Positions 26,372-36,359 are shown, numbered from the stretch's first letter. The stretch: 64,000 nt of DNA from CAYVOV01 sp964453525 (GCA_964453525.1 CAYVOV010000018.1:1-64000), one strand, 5' to 3'. Made by a program: numbers and translations. Notes: generated by a model from the sequence alone, not told the origin.

Positions 26372-27919
26372 ATGGACCTGAAAATGATGCTGGAGGGCGT
26401 GGCGGCTCGATACGGGGAGAAAGCAGCAATCATTTTGGGTGACACCAGGCTATCTTACTCTGATTTAGATAAAGCATCAAACCGGGTAGCCAATACCTTA
26501 AAGAGACTTGGTGTAAACAGAGGTGACCGGGTAGCGCTATTGCTTACCAACAGCCCGGAACTGGCTGTTACCTACTTCGGAACGGTCAAGCTCGGCGCCA
26601 TAGGCGTTCCCCTGGACCCGAAATACAAGGTCGCTGAACTCGCTTCTATTTTCGTCGATTCACTGCCGAAGATTCTCGTGGCAGATAGCACCACTCTGGA
26701 ATCATTAGCCCCGTATCTATCGAGATTCGGCTCCATTGAAGATATCATTGAAGTGGGGAATGAGTATAAAGGTCAGTCCCTGAAATATGAGGAAATTCTA
26801 GCCTCTGAATCATCGGAGACGCTCGATGTGAATATATCTCCCGGGGATATTGCCTGGATAGGCTATACCTCCGGTCCTTCTTTTGACCCCAGGGGAGTTA
26901 TGCTGTCCCATCACAGTCTGCTGGCTGAAGCAATAATGTCTGCCGAGGGCTATCAGCAGACTGATAAAGATATAATGATGCTTTATGCCCTGCCGATGTT
27001 TCATGTTTACGGCATGGTGGCATCGTTCCTGGCTTCTATTTACCGGGGCAGCACGGTGATAATGGTGCCGGGGACAGGGCTGTCTATCGGCAGTTTCATG
27101 GAGGCAATCGAGCGGGAGAAAGGCACCATGTTCCTTGGAGTCCCGTTTATTTTCTCCCTGGCAGTACAAATGGCGGAGAAGGAGGGAATAAAGAATGACC
27201 TCAGTTCGCTCCGCCTGTGCGCCAGCGCCGGCGCGGTGCTGCCCGTCGAGGTGAAAAAACGGTTCAAGGAACTCTACGGTTTTGAAATTCTGGACTGCTG
27301 GGGGTTGACCGAAGCGGTCTGCCATCTTACCTGTCCACCTCTCAACGGACACATTAACATAGCTTCGGTGGGGAAAGCCCTGTCCGGGTGGAAACTGAAA
27401 GTGGTTGATGATGAAGGAAGAGCACTGCCGCCAAATCAATCCGGTGAGATAATTGTCAGCGGTCCCATAATGAAGGGTTATTATAATAATCTGCGGGCTA
27501 CCGGGGAAGTGATAAAGGACGGCTGGCTCTATACCGGTGATATCGGGCGGTTCGATAATGAAGGGAACCTGTATATCACCGGCAGAAAGAAAGATACTAT
27601 AATCGTTAAGGGGCAGAACATTAATCCCGGTGATATCGAGGGCGTATTACGCGGGCATCCGGCAGTGGCTGAAGCGATTGTAATAGGTATTCCGGATAAG
27701 CTGAGGGGTGAGATTGTTGGAGCCATCGTTAGCCTGAAAGAAGGCAGGACGGCTACTGAGCAGGAACTCAGGCAGCTCTGCATTGAACAACTTATCAGCT
27801 ATAAGGTTCCCAAGCAGATTGTTTTCGTTGATGCTATGGCTAGAACCCCCGATGGCAGAATTGATAAGAACGCCGTACGAGCCGGCTTATCCATACCGCC
27901 TGTCTTTCAAGAAGAATAG
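26372..27919 (+). CDS. AMP-dependent acyl-CoA synthetase/ligase
   Basis: 515 residues, ANL superfamily. Motifs: LTNSPELAVTYFGTVKLGAI, DCWGLTEAVCHLT (A5), GWLYTGDIGRFDNEG (A7), GRKKDTIIVKGQNINPGDIE (A8), and the catalytic Lys in DGRIDKNAV (A10). The P-loop motif A3 is unusual: YTSGPSFDPRGVML instead of YTSGTTG-PKG. Probably activates a fatty or aryl acid to its CoA ester. Likely cotranscribed with the ATP-grasp gene. Confidence 0.88.
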   Translation: MDLKMMLEGVAARYGEKAAIILGDTRLSYSDLDKASNRVANTLKRLGVNRGDRVALLLTNSPELAVTYFGTVKLGAIGVPLDPKYKVAELASIFVDSLPKILVADSTTLESLAPYLSRFGSIEDIIEVGNEYKGQSLKYEEILASESSETLDVNISPGDIAWIGYTSGPSFDPRGVMLSHHSLLAEAIMSAEGYQQTDKDIMMLYALPMFHVYGMVASFLASIYRGSTVIMVPGTGLSIGSFMEAIEREKGTMFLGVPFIFSLAVQMAEKEGIKNDLSSLRLCASAGAVLPVEVKKRFKELYGFEILDCWGLTEAVCHLTCPPLNGHINIASVGKALSGWKLKVVDDEGRALPPNQSGEIIVSGPIMKGYYNNLRATGEVIKDGWLYTGDIGRFDNEGNLYITGRKKDTIIVKGQNINPGDIEGVLRGHPAVAEAIVIGIPDKLRGEIVGAIVSLKEGRTATEQELRQLCIEQLISYKVPKQIVFVDAMARTPDGRIDKNAVRAGLSIPPVFQEE

Positions 27920-28355
27920 ATTTCCTCAAAATCAGATCATTTTTGGGCGCTCATCAGTAGTATATCTGTGCTTTCTCCCCATTAAGGAACATTTTTCCCC
28001 TTATCCCCCCTATTTATATCTATTCCCGCCCACCGTCCTCAATGAAAAGAGGGGCTTCACCCCCCTTTTAATAAATTCACATTCCCCCTCTCCTTCGATA
28101 AGGAGAGGGGGATTAAAGGGGTGAGGTTTCATTACAAGTTGATAAATGTGTTTGTATCTGGTTTTCACAGGTGTCGTTGCGAGTGCTGATTTTCACAGAA
28201 TGAAACAATCTCTAAACATTTGTAGAGATTGCCATGTCGTCCGCCAAAGGTGGACTCCTCGCAATGACAATAATAAACTATTGATTGATTTGTAAATATG
28301 TGTTACTGTATTTGCATCGTAAATCTAGGTATGGGAAAAGAAAGGGAAGACGATA
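27920..28355. repeat. intergenic dispersed palindromes
   Basis: No gene. 28020-28128 holds G-rich/C-rich inverted repeats (CCCCCTCTCCTTCGATAAGGAGAGGGGG). 28171-28268 is a palindromic unit starting GTCGTTGCGAG and ending CTCGCAATGAC with GGAC..GTCC arms inside; a relative is at 31486-31579. Confidence 0.65.
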
Positions 28356-28691
28356 ATGGCACAAAAGCTTGAGCTGGTGAAGAATAACACTGAATCTTTG
28401 CTCCTTTTTCTAATTGGTCAGCAACCGATGTACGGCTACCAGATAATAAAAGAGCTCGAGAGACAGAGCCAGGGCTACTTCCAGTTTAAGGAGGGTACCC
28501 TGTACCCGGCTCTGCACCGTCTGGAAAAGATGGGCCTTATCCAGGGACACTGGCAGGAATTACCCAGCGGCAGGCGGAGAAGGTACTACTATATCACCGA
28601 TAAAGGATACCAGTTACTTTTAGTAAAAAAAGGCGAGTGGCGGGATTTTTTGAGAGCAATGAACCTTATTATCCGGCCAATGAATCCATAG
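28356..28691 (+). CDS. PadR family transcriptional regulator
   Basis: 111 residues with the winged-helix pattern LLLFLIGQQPMYGYQIIKEL, EGTLYPALHRLEKMGLIQGH, GRRRRYYYITDKGYQLL. Normally represses a neighbouring gene in response to small molecules or stress. Followed 14 bp later by a HAAS-type membrane protein gene, the classic PadR partner. Confidence 0.93.
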   Translation: MAQKLELVKNNTESLLLFLIGQQPMYGYQIIKELERQSQGYFQFKEGTLYPALHRLEKMGLIQGHWQELPSGRRRRYYYITDKGYQLLLVKKGEWRDFLRAMNLIIRPMNP

Positions 28692-28705
28692 TCTGAGGAG
28701 AAAAA

Positions 28706-29632
28706 GTGATAACGGTATTAAATCAATACTTGGATAATATCAGAGAAAACCTGAGGCTGGATGTCGTCTCCGAAGCAGAAGTAATCGATGAGTTACAGGC
28801 TCATATCGAGGACGAGTACCAGGAGATGAGAGAAGCGGGACTATCTGAGGAAGAAGCGGCTAACTCCTGCATTAAGCTTCTGGGTTCGGCGAAGTTTGTA
28901 GCTCGTCAGATATACGAAGCGCATAGTCAGGGTACCTGGCATCAGGCATTTCTCGCCTCTGTACCGCATTTGCTCTTCGCCGTTCTTTTCGCTCTGAACT
29001 GGTGGCAGGGCATCGGCTGGGTAACAATTACCCTGGGGATTATCTTCGGTATAGCAGTCTACGGCTGGCTGCACGGCAGGCCGGTATGGCTTTTCCCCTG
29101 GCTTGGTTACTATTCTTTACCGGTTCTCGTAGCCGGCTTGCTGCTGCTCTATCTACCCAGAGGCTGGTCCTGGCTGGCAATAGTAATTTATCTTCCCCTT
29201 GCTATATGGCTGGTGTGGTCATTTACAGTTAAAACGATAGGAAGGGACTGGCTGTATTGTGCCATGATGATGCTGCCGGTACCGATTATCATCGGCTGGT
29301 TCTTAGCCGCCGGTAAGGAAGGAGAGTTCCTCAAGCTCAGTCTTGAATACATTGGTTATTTCGCTCCCGGGATTGGAATGACCTTCATGGTTCTGGCAGT
29401 AACCGTGGCCGCCTTTATCCGGTTGAGACAGCGCTGGCTGAAGCTTGTCTTATTGCCGCTCTCCGGAATACTAACTCTGGCTATGGTCGCTTTCTATTCG
29501 GAAGGAAGACTGAGTTTTCTGTCTTTTCTTGTCCTGACTCTGATAATGGCGGGACTTCTCGTGAGTCCGGCACTGATGGAACGGCGTTTAAGGCATGGAA
29601 AGCGGCACTCCAGGACCGGGGATGCTGCCTAG
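28706..29632 (+). CDS. HAAS domain (DUF1700-like) membrane protein
   Basis: 308 residues. An N-terminal helical HAAS/permease-prefix domain (LDVVSEAEVIDELQAHIEDE...GLSEEEAANSCIKLLGSAKFV), then eight or so hydrophobic segments in pairs. Such proteins are cotranscribed with PadR regulators and are thought to interact with them. GTG start with GAGGAG upstream. Confidence 0.85.
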   Translation: MITVLNQYLDNIRENLRLDVVSEAEVIDELQAHIEDEYQEMREAGLSEEEAANSCIKLLGSAKFVARQIYEAHSQGTWHQAFLASVPHLLFAVLFALNWWQGIGWVTITLGIIFGIAVYGWLHGRPVWLFPWLGYYSLPVLVAGLLLLYLPRGWSWLAIVIYLPLAIWLVWSFTVKTIGRDWLYCAMMMLPVPIIIGWFLAAGKEGEFLKLSLEYIGYFAPGIGMTFMVLAVTVAAFIRLRQRWLKLVLLPLSGILTLAMVAFYSEGRLSFLSFLVLTLIMAGLLVSPALMERRLRHGKRHSRTGDAA

Positions 29633-29647
29633 CTGAAGAGGTTCCTG

Positions 29648-30514
29648 ATGCAAAAGGTAGCCATTCTGACCGATAGCATTGCCTGCCTGACTCCGGAAAT
29701 GGTTGAGCGCTATAACCTACGTATAATACCAGTCAATATTCATTATGGCGGCACGGTATATCGGGATGGTGTGGACATAAACTCAGCCGAGGCCTACCGC
29801 CTGCTTGAAGAAGCCCCTGACTACTTCGCCTCGTCGCCGGCTTCAGCCGGTGAATACGCGGAGGCTTATCGTGAAGCTGCTGATCGCGCCGAAAGCATAC
29901 TCTGCGTAACCATCTCTTCCAGGCTCAGCACTCTCTATGAAATGGCGCGCGTTGCCAGAGAGGAAGTCCGGAGTGAGCTTCAGACTCCTATCGAGGTTGT
30001 GGATTCAAGGACTGCCGCTATAGGAGAAGGGCTGATTGTAACGGCGGCGGCTCGTGCTGCTGAAGATGGTGGGAATCTGGCTGATGTTACCGGGGTAGCA
30101 AAAGCGACAAGAGATAAAATATATGTCATCGGTATTATGGAAACAATCCGGTATGTCTATAGAACCGGACGCATCCCGAAGGTTACCGCCAGGGTGGGCT
30201 CTCTACTCAATATCAAACCGGTCTTTACCGTTACTGATGGTGTGGTGCATATTGCCGGTCTTACAGTAAATAAAGAACAGGCGGTAAAACGGGCACTTAC
30301 AATTATGAGGAAGGAAGCGGGGAAGAATCCGGTTCATGTTGCCGTGGCACACGCTAGTGTTCTCGAAGAAGGCAACCAGCTAATGGAGCAGATTGCCGCC
30401 GAATTCGATTGTGTTGAGCTCTGGCTGACCGATTTCTCACCGGTTATGGGTTATGCTACCGGAGCCGGCGTGCTGGCGATTGCTTTCTACCCGGAGGTGA
30501 AAGGACTGGCATGA
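29648..30514 (+). CDS. DegV family fatty-acid-binding protein, copy 1
   Basis: 288 residues. KVAILTDSIACLTPEMVERY, the Ser/Thr-containing SSPASAGEYAEAY and VTISSRLSTLYEMA are typical of DegV/FakB proteins, which hold a fatty acid for phosphorylation by a FakA kinase. Ends with DFSPVMGYATGAGVLAIAF. Overlaps the next copy by 4 bp. Confidence 0.92.
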   Translation: MQKVAILTDSIACLTPEMVERYNLRIIPVNIHYGGTVYRDGVDINSAEAYRLLEEAPDYFASSPASAGEYAEAYREAADRAESILCVTISSRLSTLYEMARVAREEVRSELQTPIEVVDSRTAAIGEGLIVTAAARAAEDGGNLADVTGVAKATRDKIYVIGIMETIRYVYRTGRIPKVTARVGSLLNIKPVFTVTDGVVHIAGLTVNKEQAVKRALTIMRKEAGKNPVHVAVAHASVLEEGNQLMEQIAAEFDCVELWLTDFSPVMGYATGAGVLAIAFYPEVKGLA

Positions 30515-31374
30515 CAGGTAAAGTTGCCATTGTTACCGATTCTGTTGCCTCTCTACCTGAGGAACTGTTAAAGAAATATGACATAGAAGTTGTCCCGGTT
30601 GAGGTTATTTTCGGAGAAAAAAGCTACCGGGACGGAATAGATATAACTCCTGGCCAGTTTTATAATATGCTCAAAAAGGCAGAAAAACCACCCACTACGG
30701 CGGCTTCTCTGCCAGGTCCTGTCCTTGAGACTTACCTTAAAGCAGCCAGGAAGGCTTCCAGCATTCTGTTTATTACCCTTTCGGAAAAGTTCAGCGGGAT
30801 GTATAATTCGGCGCTGCTGGCTAAGGATATGGCAAAAGAACCCCTTCCCGGCGTGGCAATAGAGGTGATTGATTCCAGGACGGCGGCAGCGGCGGAGGGA
30901 CTGGTAGTCCTGGCAGCGGCCAGAGCGGCTATTGCCGGAAAGAGCCTGGAAGAAGTAATTGAGGTTACTAACAGCGTAATTAAAAAAGTATCTCTATTCG
31001 CAGCTCTGGATACACTCTACTACCTCCACAAAGGAGGGCGTGTGCCTAAGATAGCTGCTCTGGCTACCGCTATGCTCAAGATTAAACCTATTCTCAGTGT
31101 TCACGATGGTGAAGCACATCCGGTTACAAATCCACGCACTGATAACGGTGCGATGAAACGTATCCTGGAGCTAATGGAAGAGACGGTAGTAAAAGGGCAA
31201 CCGTTCCACGTGGCTGTAATGCATGCCGATGCCCCGGACAGAGCTATGACGCTCAGAGATGAGGTTGCTTCCCGCTTTGCCTGCACTGACCTCATCATCA
31301 CCGAATTTACCCCGGTAATGGGGGCACATACCGGTCCCGGAGTGGTTGGAGTTGCTTTCTATTGTGGCGACTAG
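30511..31374 (+). CDS. DegV family fatty-acid-binding protein, copy 2
   Basis: 287 residues. KVAIVTDSVASLPEELLKKY, TTAASLPGPVLETYLKA, TLSEKFSGMYNSALLAK and EFTPVMGAHTGPGVVGVAF. Paralog of the preceding gene with translational coupling (ATGA). Two FakB-like proteins usually differ in fatty acid preference. No FakA kinase is in the window. Confidence 0.92.
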   Translation: MTGKVAIVTDSVASLPEELLKKYDIEVVPVEVIFGEKSYRDGIDITPGQFYNMLKKAEKPPTTAASLPGPVLETYLKAARKASSILFITLSEKFSGMYNSALLAKDMAKEPLPGVAIEVIDSRTAAAAEGLVVLAAARAAIAGKSLEEVIEVTNSVIKKVSLFAALDTLYYLHKGGRVPKIAALATAMLKIKPILSVHDGEAHPVTNPRTDNGAMKRILELMEETVVKGQPFHVAVMHADAPDRAMTLRDEVASRFACTDLIITEFTPVMGAHTGPGVVGVAFYCGD

Positions 31375-32039
31375 GTGTTTTATCAGCAACTCTAATCATG
31401 GTAATTATACATATTGCTGGTATTATTCGGTTCTGGTTTGAAATGTCCCCAATTTTGTCGCCGTGAAGCAATCTCAAAAATAATTGTCATTATGAGGAGC
31501 GAAGTGATGTGATAATCTATATAGATAATATTCTGGAGATTGCTTCATCGTCCGCCAAAGGCGGACTCCTCGCAATGACAGTTCAATGCCTGTTAGCCCG
31601 AACACAAAGACATTATTTTCTGTCAGCATCTGGTAAAATGAAGGAAAAAGTTCTATAATTAGGAAATTATGGGGCACAAGCAGGTAACCACTTATGCAGA
31701 ACGGCCTGCCGTTGGCTCGGAGCAACTTACTGAGTCGTTATTTAAACCTATCATTTGTGCCGTTATCGAATTGCCTGGTGCCCTTTTCAGTCTGTTCTAA
31801 AAGATCACTGAAAACGAAACTTCTCATATTAACTATCCGGCTTTTTATCTGCGTAACGTGGTATTGGAGGAGGTAGATTTACTGACTAAAGGCTATACTG
31901 ACAATGCCGGCAGACTGTAATCATAGGCTGTACGGTAATTGACCGGGACAAGGAGGAAAGCTGGTTCTGGAAAATTGAATGAACCTGCTATCGCCTGAAC
32001 GGTTGAAGTATAGCTTGAAAATGGTACAAGGAGTGCAAG
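31375..32039. repeat. long intergenic region with a palindromic repeat
   Basis: No convincing gene over 665 bp. 31486-31579 is a palindromic repeat (GTCATTATGAGGAGC ... ACTCCTCGCAATGAC) related to 28171-28268. The rest, including a 60-codon frame at 31694-31876, shows no recognisable product. Confidence 0.65.
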
Positions 32040-33539
32040 GTGGAGATAAAAATTGTCACCGGTGATATAGTCCGGTACGAGGCTGACGCCATTATCGTTA
32101 ATATTTTTGAGGGACTGGAGCGCCCGGAGGGAGTTGCCTCTACCGTGGATGAAGCCCTGGGTGGAGCTATATCGGATATCATAAAGCAGGGAGAGAACAG
32201 GGGAAAGCTCAATCAGATAACGGTTATTCACAGTCTGGGAAAACTTCCGGCAGCCAGGATAGCAGTTGTCGGACTGGGAAAGCAGGAAGAGTTATCCGCA
32301 GAGAAAATCAGGGGAGTGGTGGCCGGTGTCTGCAGACACTTGCGGAAGCGGTATGCGGCGAATATCGCCACTGTTGCTCATGGTGTTGGGATAAATGACA
32401 TAACCTCTGAAGAATCTGCTCAGGCGATAGTCGAAGGTGCTCTGCTTGGCACCTATGATTTCCGCCAGCACCTGACGAAAGAGGCTGAGTACGGTGAGAT
32501 TAAGCAACTTACCGTTGTTGATGCCAATGAGAGCAGCATCTCTGCTCTTGAACAGGGTTTGAATAAAGGCAGGATTCTGGCTGAGGCGATGATTCTTGCC
32601 CGTGATATGGTAAACGAACCGGCTAACTACATGACACCCACTGATATGGCAAAGGCAGCGACCAGGATTGCTGAGACATACGGGCTCGAAGTCAGTGTGC
32701 TCGAGCGAGAGCGGATGCAAGAACTGGGAATGGGGGCTCTGCTTGGAGTAGCCCAGGGTAGCCAGCAGCCACCGAAATTTATCGTACTTAACTATAAAGG
32801 CAGTGATTCTGCTGAGATTGATATTGCCCTCGTCGGAAAAGCGATTACTTTCGATTCAGGGGGAATCTCAATTAAGCCGTCCGCCGGAATGGAAGAGATG
32901 AAGGGTGATATGTCCGGCGGTGCTGCCGTAATTGCGGCGATGAGCGCTATTGCCCGGCTAAAACCCAGGATTAATGTTCTGGCACTGATTCCTGCGACCG
33001 AGAACCTGCCCGGCGGTTCCGCTCTTAAACCGGGAGACGTGCTGACGGCAATGAGTGGCAAGACGATTGAGATTATCTCTACCGATGCCGAGGGCAGGCT
33101 CGCTTTAGCTGACGCTATTGGCTATGCCAGGAAGCATGAGGCTAAACGTATCGTTGACGTGGCTACTTTGACGGGAGCGATGGTTATAGCCCTGGGTGAT
33201 ATCTGCACCGGTGCTTTCGGTAATAATCAGGAGCTTGTCGATAAGTTGATTGCCGCTGGCACCGAGGTTGGTGAACGAATCTGGCAGATGCCGATGTATG
33301 AAGAATACAAGGAGCAGAATAAGAGTGACGTGGCTGATATCAAGAATACCGGCGGCAGGAACGCCGGTCCTGTCACCGCCGCTCAGTTTCTTGCCGAGTT
33401 TGCCGGAGATACTCCCTGGGTGCACATGGATATTGCCGGCACCAATATGACAGAAAAGACGAAGAACTATCTTGTAAAAGGGGCTACCGGCGTACCGACG
33501 CGTACACTGGTAAGCCTGGTACTTTCTCTGGCGCAGTAA
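32040..33539 (+). CDS. pepA: leucyl aminopeptidase (M17)
   Basis: 499 residues, GTG start after AAGGAG. The C-terminal catalytic domain has VGKAITFDSGGISIKPSAGM (Lys and Asp metal ligands), MKGDMSGGAAV and the M17 signature STDAEGRLALADAI. The N-terminal macro-like domain runs to about residue 170. It removes N-terminal residues from peptides as a two-metal hexamer and fits peptide-based metabolism along with the peptide-binding lipoprotein. Confidence 0.96.
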   Translation: MEIKIVTGDIVRYEADAIIVNIFEGLERPEGVASTVDEALGGAISDIIKQGENRGKLNQITVIHSLGKLPAARIAVVGLGKQEELSAEKIRGVVAGVCRHLRKRYAANIATVAHGVGINDITSEESAQAIVEGALLGTYDFRQHLTKEAEYGEIKQLTVVDANESSISALEQGLNKGRILAEAMILARDMVNEPANYMTPTDMAKAATRIAETYGLEVSVLERERMQELGMGALLGVAQGSQQPPKFIVLNYKGSDSAEIDIALVGKAITFDSGGISIKPSAGMEEMKGDMSGGAAVIAAMSAIARLKPRINVLALIPATENLPGGSALKPGDVLTAMSGKTIEIISTDAEGRLALADAIGYARKHEAKRIVDVATLTGAMVIALGDICTGAFGNNQELVDKLIAAGTEVGERIWQMPMYEEYKEQNKSDVADIKNTGGRNAGPVTAAQFLAEFAGDTPWVHMDIAGTNMTEKTKNYLVKGATGVPTRTLVSLVLSLAQ

Positions 33540-33561
33540 TTATAAAGGAGGATTTCTGTAG

Positions 33562-34206
33562 ATGAAATTAGAGTGGTTGGGACAATCGGCTTTTCTAATT
33601 ACTTCTGGCTCCGGGCTGAGGATTATTACCGACCCTTACGGGCCAAATGAGACGCTGACTTATGATGAGATTAATGAATCGGCAGACATTGTCACGGTAA
33701 GCCACGACCACTTCGACCATGGCAACGTGGCTGCCGTCGGGGGCAACCCGGAAGTAATTAAGGGTGCCGGTGAGGCTAAGGGCATCAGGTTTGACGCTGT
33801 CCCCTCCTATCACGATGATGCTGAAGGGAGCCAGCGGGGAAATAATAATATTTACTGCTTTGAGGTTGACGGTATCAGAATCTGCCATCTCGGCGACCTC
33901 GGTCATATGCTCAGCGATAAGCAGGTGGCGGCTATCGGAAAAGTAGATATCCTGCTTATTCCGGTGGGCGGCAATTACACCATTGATGCCGGAGTTGCCA
34001 TCGGCGTTGCTGAAAAACTGTCACCAAAGATAATCATACCGATGCATTTCCAGAATGACAGGTGTCCCACTTTTCCGGTAGCCGGAGTGGACGGTTTTCT
34101 TGAGGGCAAAGACAACGTAACAAAACTGGAAGTCAGTGAGGTAGAGTTTAACGCCGGGGCGCTTCCGGCCGCGGCTCAGATTGTGGTCCTGAAACCATCA
34201 CGCTAA
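33562..34206 (+). CDS. MBL-fold metal-dependent hydrolase
   Basis: 214 residues. MKLEWLGQSAFLI, VTVSHDHFDHGN (HxHxDH variant with the metal-binding His and Asp), HLGDLGHML and IPMHFQN. Belongs to the UPF0173/UlaG-like branch. Substrate unknown. AAGGAGG precedes the ATG. Confidence 0.9.
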   Translation: MKLEWLGQSAFLITSGSGLRIITDPYGPNETLTYDEINESADIVTVSHDHFDHGNVAAVGGNPEVIKGAGEAKGIRFDAVPSYHDDAEGSQRGNNNIYCFEVDGIRICHLGDLGHMLSDKQVAAIGKVDILLIPVGGNYTIDAGVAIGVAEKLSPKIIIPMHFQNDRCPTFPVAGVDGFLEGKDNVTKLEVSEVEFNAGALPAAAQIVVLKPSR

Positions 34207-34245
34207 AACTAATGACACACCTAATTCGAGAATGAAGGAATAAGA

Positions 34246-34977
34246 TTGATATTTGACGCTTCAGATTTTGTATTCAAAGCTCCTTCGGTGGTATCCCGGG
34301 CGAGAAGGGTTCTGATTAAGCCCAGCGCTTCTTACCCGGTGTCATATCCAGTGAGCACAAGCCGCGATATTCTCTCGGTGATAATAAGGGGCATCCGGCA
34401 GGTGAGTGACGCCGATATTCTGATACTCGAGGGTACTGCCGGCGGGGGCTCGATATATCCGTTGTACCAGGCTCTGGGATATGATTTTCCCCGGGTGTTG
34501 CTGCTGGATGTGAAAGATTGCATCTGGGTAGAGGTGGATAATCCTCTGCCGAGGCCTCTGGTGGTGCCGACCTTCTGGGTGCCTAATGTAATCCTTTCCA
34601 GCGATTACTTAATAACGGTGGCTCCGTTAAAGGTTCTCCGGGGTAAGAGCAATCTCAGCATAATGAATATGCTCACTTTACTCCCGCATGCTAAATACAG
34701 CAGTGAGACAAGAGGAGGGTGGGGGACTCTATCAGGTCTGGGAATAGACAAGGTGATTACCGACCTCTACTTTACTTTGCCATTTGACCTCGGTATTATT
34801 GAAGCCCGCGAGAAATTCACCAGCCGGGATGACCCGGTCCAGGGTGAGGTTGAGGAGTACGGTAAGATTTTTGTTGGCGAGCCTTATGAAGTCGACTACG
34901 AGGCTACGGAGGCACTTGGTTTGAGAACGGATTACCTTGATTTAATCAGGGAAGCCAAGCTTGAATTTGAGGCGTAG
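34246..34977 (+). CDS. DUF362 domain-containing protein
   Basis: 243 residues, TTG start after GAAGGAA. RVLIKPSASYPVSYPVSTSR, ADILILEGTAGGGSIYPLYQ and LITVAPLKVLRGKSNLSIMN follow the DUF362 pattern. No ferredoxin domain is attached, unlike many family members. Function unknown. Confidence 0.8.
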   Translation: MIFDASDFVFKAPSVVSRARRVLIKPSASYPVSYPVSTSRDILSVIIRGIRQVSDADILILEGTAGGGSIYPLYQALGYDFPRVLLLDVKDCIWVEVDNPLPRPLVVPTFWVPNVILSSDYLITVAPLKVLRGKSNLSIMNMLTLLPHAKYSSETRGGWGTLSGLGIDKVITDLYFTLPFDLGIIEAREKFTSRDDPVQGEVEEYGKIFVGEPYEVDYEATEALGLRTDYLDLIREAKLEFEA

Positions 34978-35000
34978 ATTTTTTAATTGTGGGTGATTTA

Positions 35001-35408
35001 ATGAGTGAAGAAGCTAATGATGAACTGGATGGAGAACGCTGGTTTATAGATCTGGACTGGTATCAAGCGAATAAGCGTTCTTTTTCCGCCATTGCCCAGC
35101 ACTGCCTGTGTGATAAGTGCCGCCAGGACCTTAAAACAGATGGAGGTGAAATTCCGGCTGATAAACTCCTGGCAACGATTAAGGATTGCTGCTCAAAGCA
35201 GCCGGATTTCATCATCGCTGAATTGCCGATTCTGGAAAGTGTGTTCCGTATTCTGCTGACCAACGGTAACCGGCCGGTTAGTATGAAAGAACTGGGAGAG
35301 AAATTGAGCGAATGGCGGGGAGGTTATCCCAGCAGTAATGCCGGAGAGAAACTATCACGTCTCCTTGCCAGTGACAGCTTCTACGGACTGAGACGGTACC
35401 AGGGTTAA
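35001..35408 (+). CDS. conserved hypothetical protein with a Cys cluster
   Basis: 135 residues from the ATG at 35001 (GTG at 34989 possible). An N-terminal HCLCDKCRQDL and a later CCSKQ may bind metal; the second half (ILESVFRILLTNGNRPVSMKELGEKLSEW) looks like a winged helix. Not recognised by name. Confidence 0.7.
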   Translation: MSEEANDELDGERWFIDLDWYQANKRSFSAIAQHCLCDKCRQDLKTDGGEIPADKLLATIKDCCSKQPDFIIAELPILESVFRILLTNGNRPVSMKELGEKLSEWRGGYPSSNAGEKLSRLLASDSFYGLRRYQG

Positions 35409-35458
35409 ATTCAACCTTATTTTCCCGGATTGGAAGAGACAGATGGAGGTGATTTTTA

Positions 35459-35677
35459 ATGTCATGCTACCTGCGGCATATGAAAGATATTCTTGACGAG
35501 GCCGGTATAGTCGTTACCAAGGATAACAGAAAGCGAATCGACCAGGCTATTCATAAGACTGTAGATGTCGCCTACAAAAATTGTTCCGTCACTTGGAAAA
35601 AGATTAAGAGTGACATTAAGGACGATGATGAGAAACGGCGGGCATTTATTAAGCAGCTAAAGACGGCGGTGGGTTAA
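35459..35677 (+). CDS. small conserved helical protein
   Basis: 72 residues, basic and helical (DEAGIVVTKDNRKRIDQAIH, FIKQLKTAVG). ATG after GATGGAGGTGATT. Its stop overlaps the end of the convergent acylphosphatase gene. Function unknown. Confidence 0.75.
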   Translation: MSCYLRHMKDILDEAGIVVTKDNRKRIDQAIHKTVDVAYKNCSVTWKKIKSDIKDDDEKRRAFIKQLKTAVG

Positions 35678-35958
35678 CGCCGAACAGAGAAATCATCGTA
35701 CTGCCCGGTGTATTCAGACCAGTCGACCTCTACCCTTTCCACCCTGGCTCCGGGAGGTCCTGCCCTGAGAAATGCAACAAGATTTTCCAGCCTGTCTTTT
35801 TCTCCTTCAGCCGTCACCTCTACCGTTCCTCCATCAAGAAGGTTACGCACAAAGCCGGTCAGTTCCAGTCTTTTAGCCCGTTCTCTGGTAAAGAAGCGGA
35901 AGCCGATACCCTGGACCCGGCCATAGATAAGCGCTTTTACTGAAGCTAAATCCGCCAT
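35674..35958 (-). CDS. acyP: acylphosphatase
   Basis: 94 residues. Catalytic pattern VKALIYGRVQGIGFRFFTRE with the active-site Arg, then GFVRNLLDGGTVEVTAEGE with the catalytic Asn. It hydrolyses acyl phosphates such as acetyl phosphate. Full length. Confidence 0.95.
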   Translation of the reverse strand: MADLASVKALIYGRVQGIGFRFFTRERAKRLELTGFVRNLLDGGTVEVTAEGEKDRLENLVAFLRAGPPGARVERVEVDWSEYTGQYDDFSVRR

Positions 35959-36150
35959 TAGTACACCTGATAATATCCGGAGCCGCGAATAAGAAACTGG
36001 CTGGCGACGATATATTTACCCTCTTCACCAGCCAGGCAGTCGGCTCAGGAGCACCATGGATATAAGAAACACCCGTTCAGGATTGCTTCCGGCTCTCCCG
36101 CTCCCGGTTACTCTCTGATGCGATGAGGTGTCTCAGATATTGATACCTGT

Positions 36151-36297
36151 TCATTCCTCCTCTTCTTCCCGTACCTTCCGTTTTTTCTTTATTACTTCTA
36201 CAGTCATTGGAGGTTGTATTATAGCATCAACAGATACCTTTTTTGTATTCTTTTTTGCTTTTTTGGGTTCCCTGTGTCGGTAATCTCTCCTTCCCAT
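36151..36297 (-). CDS. 48-residue lysine-rich small protein
   Basis: Starts MGRRDYRHREPKKAKKNTKK, then VSVDAIIQPPMTVEVIKKK, and ends REEEEE. ATG at 36297-36295 with GAGGTG 5 bp upstream. The basic head and acidic tail resemble short conserved proteins that I recall from Dehalococcoidia next to rnc; that link is from memory. Lies just downstream of rnc on the same strand. Confidence 0.65.
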   Translation of the reverse strand: MGRRDYRHREPKKAKKNTKKVSVDAIIQPPMTVEVIKKKRKVREEEEE

Positions 36298-36359
36298 CGT
36301 GGCACCTCAATTGAGTACTGGACTCCGAAAGTCTTTTATATGAGTGTAGCAAAGAAGGA

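Noticed and set aside
26810..27439. 209-codon frame antisense to the acyl-CoA ligase
   Set aside because: Shadow frame with no recognisable protein.
31694..31876. 60-codon frame in the 31.4-32.0 kb gap
   Set aside because: No ribosome binding site and no pattern of a real protein.
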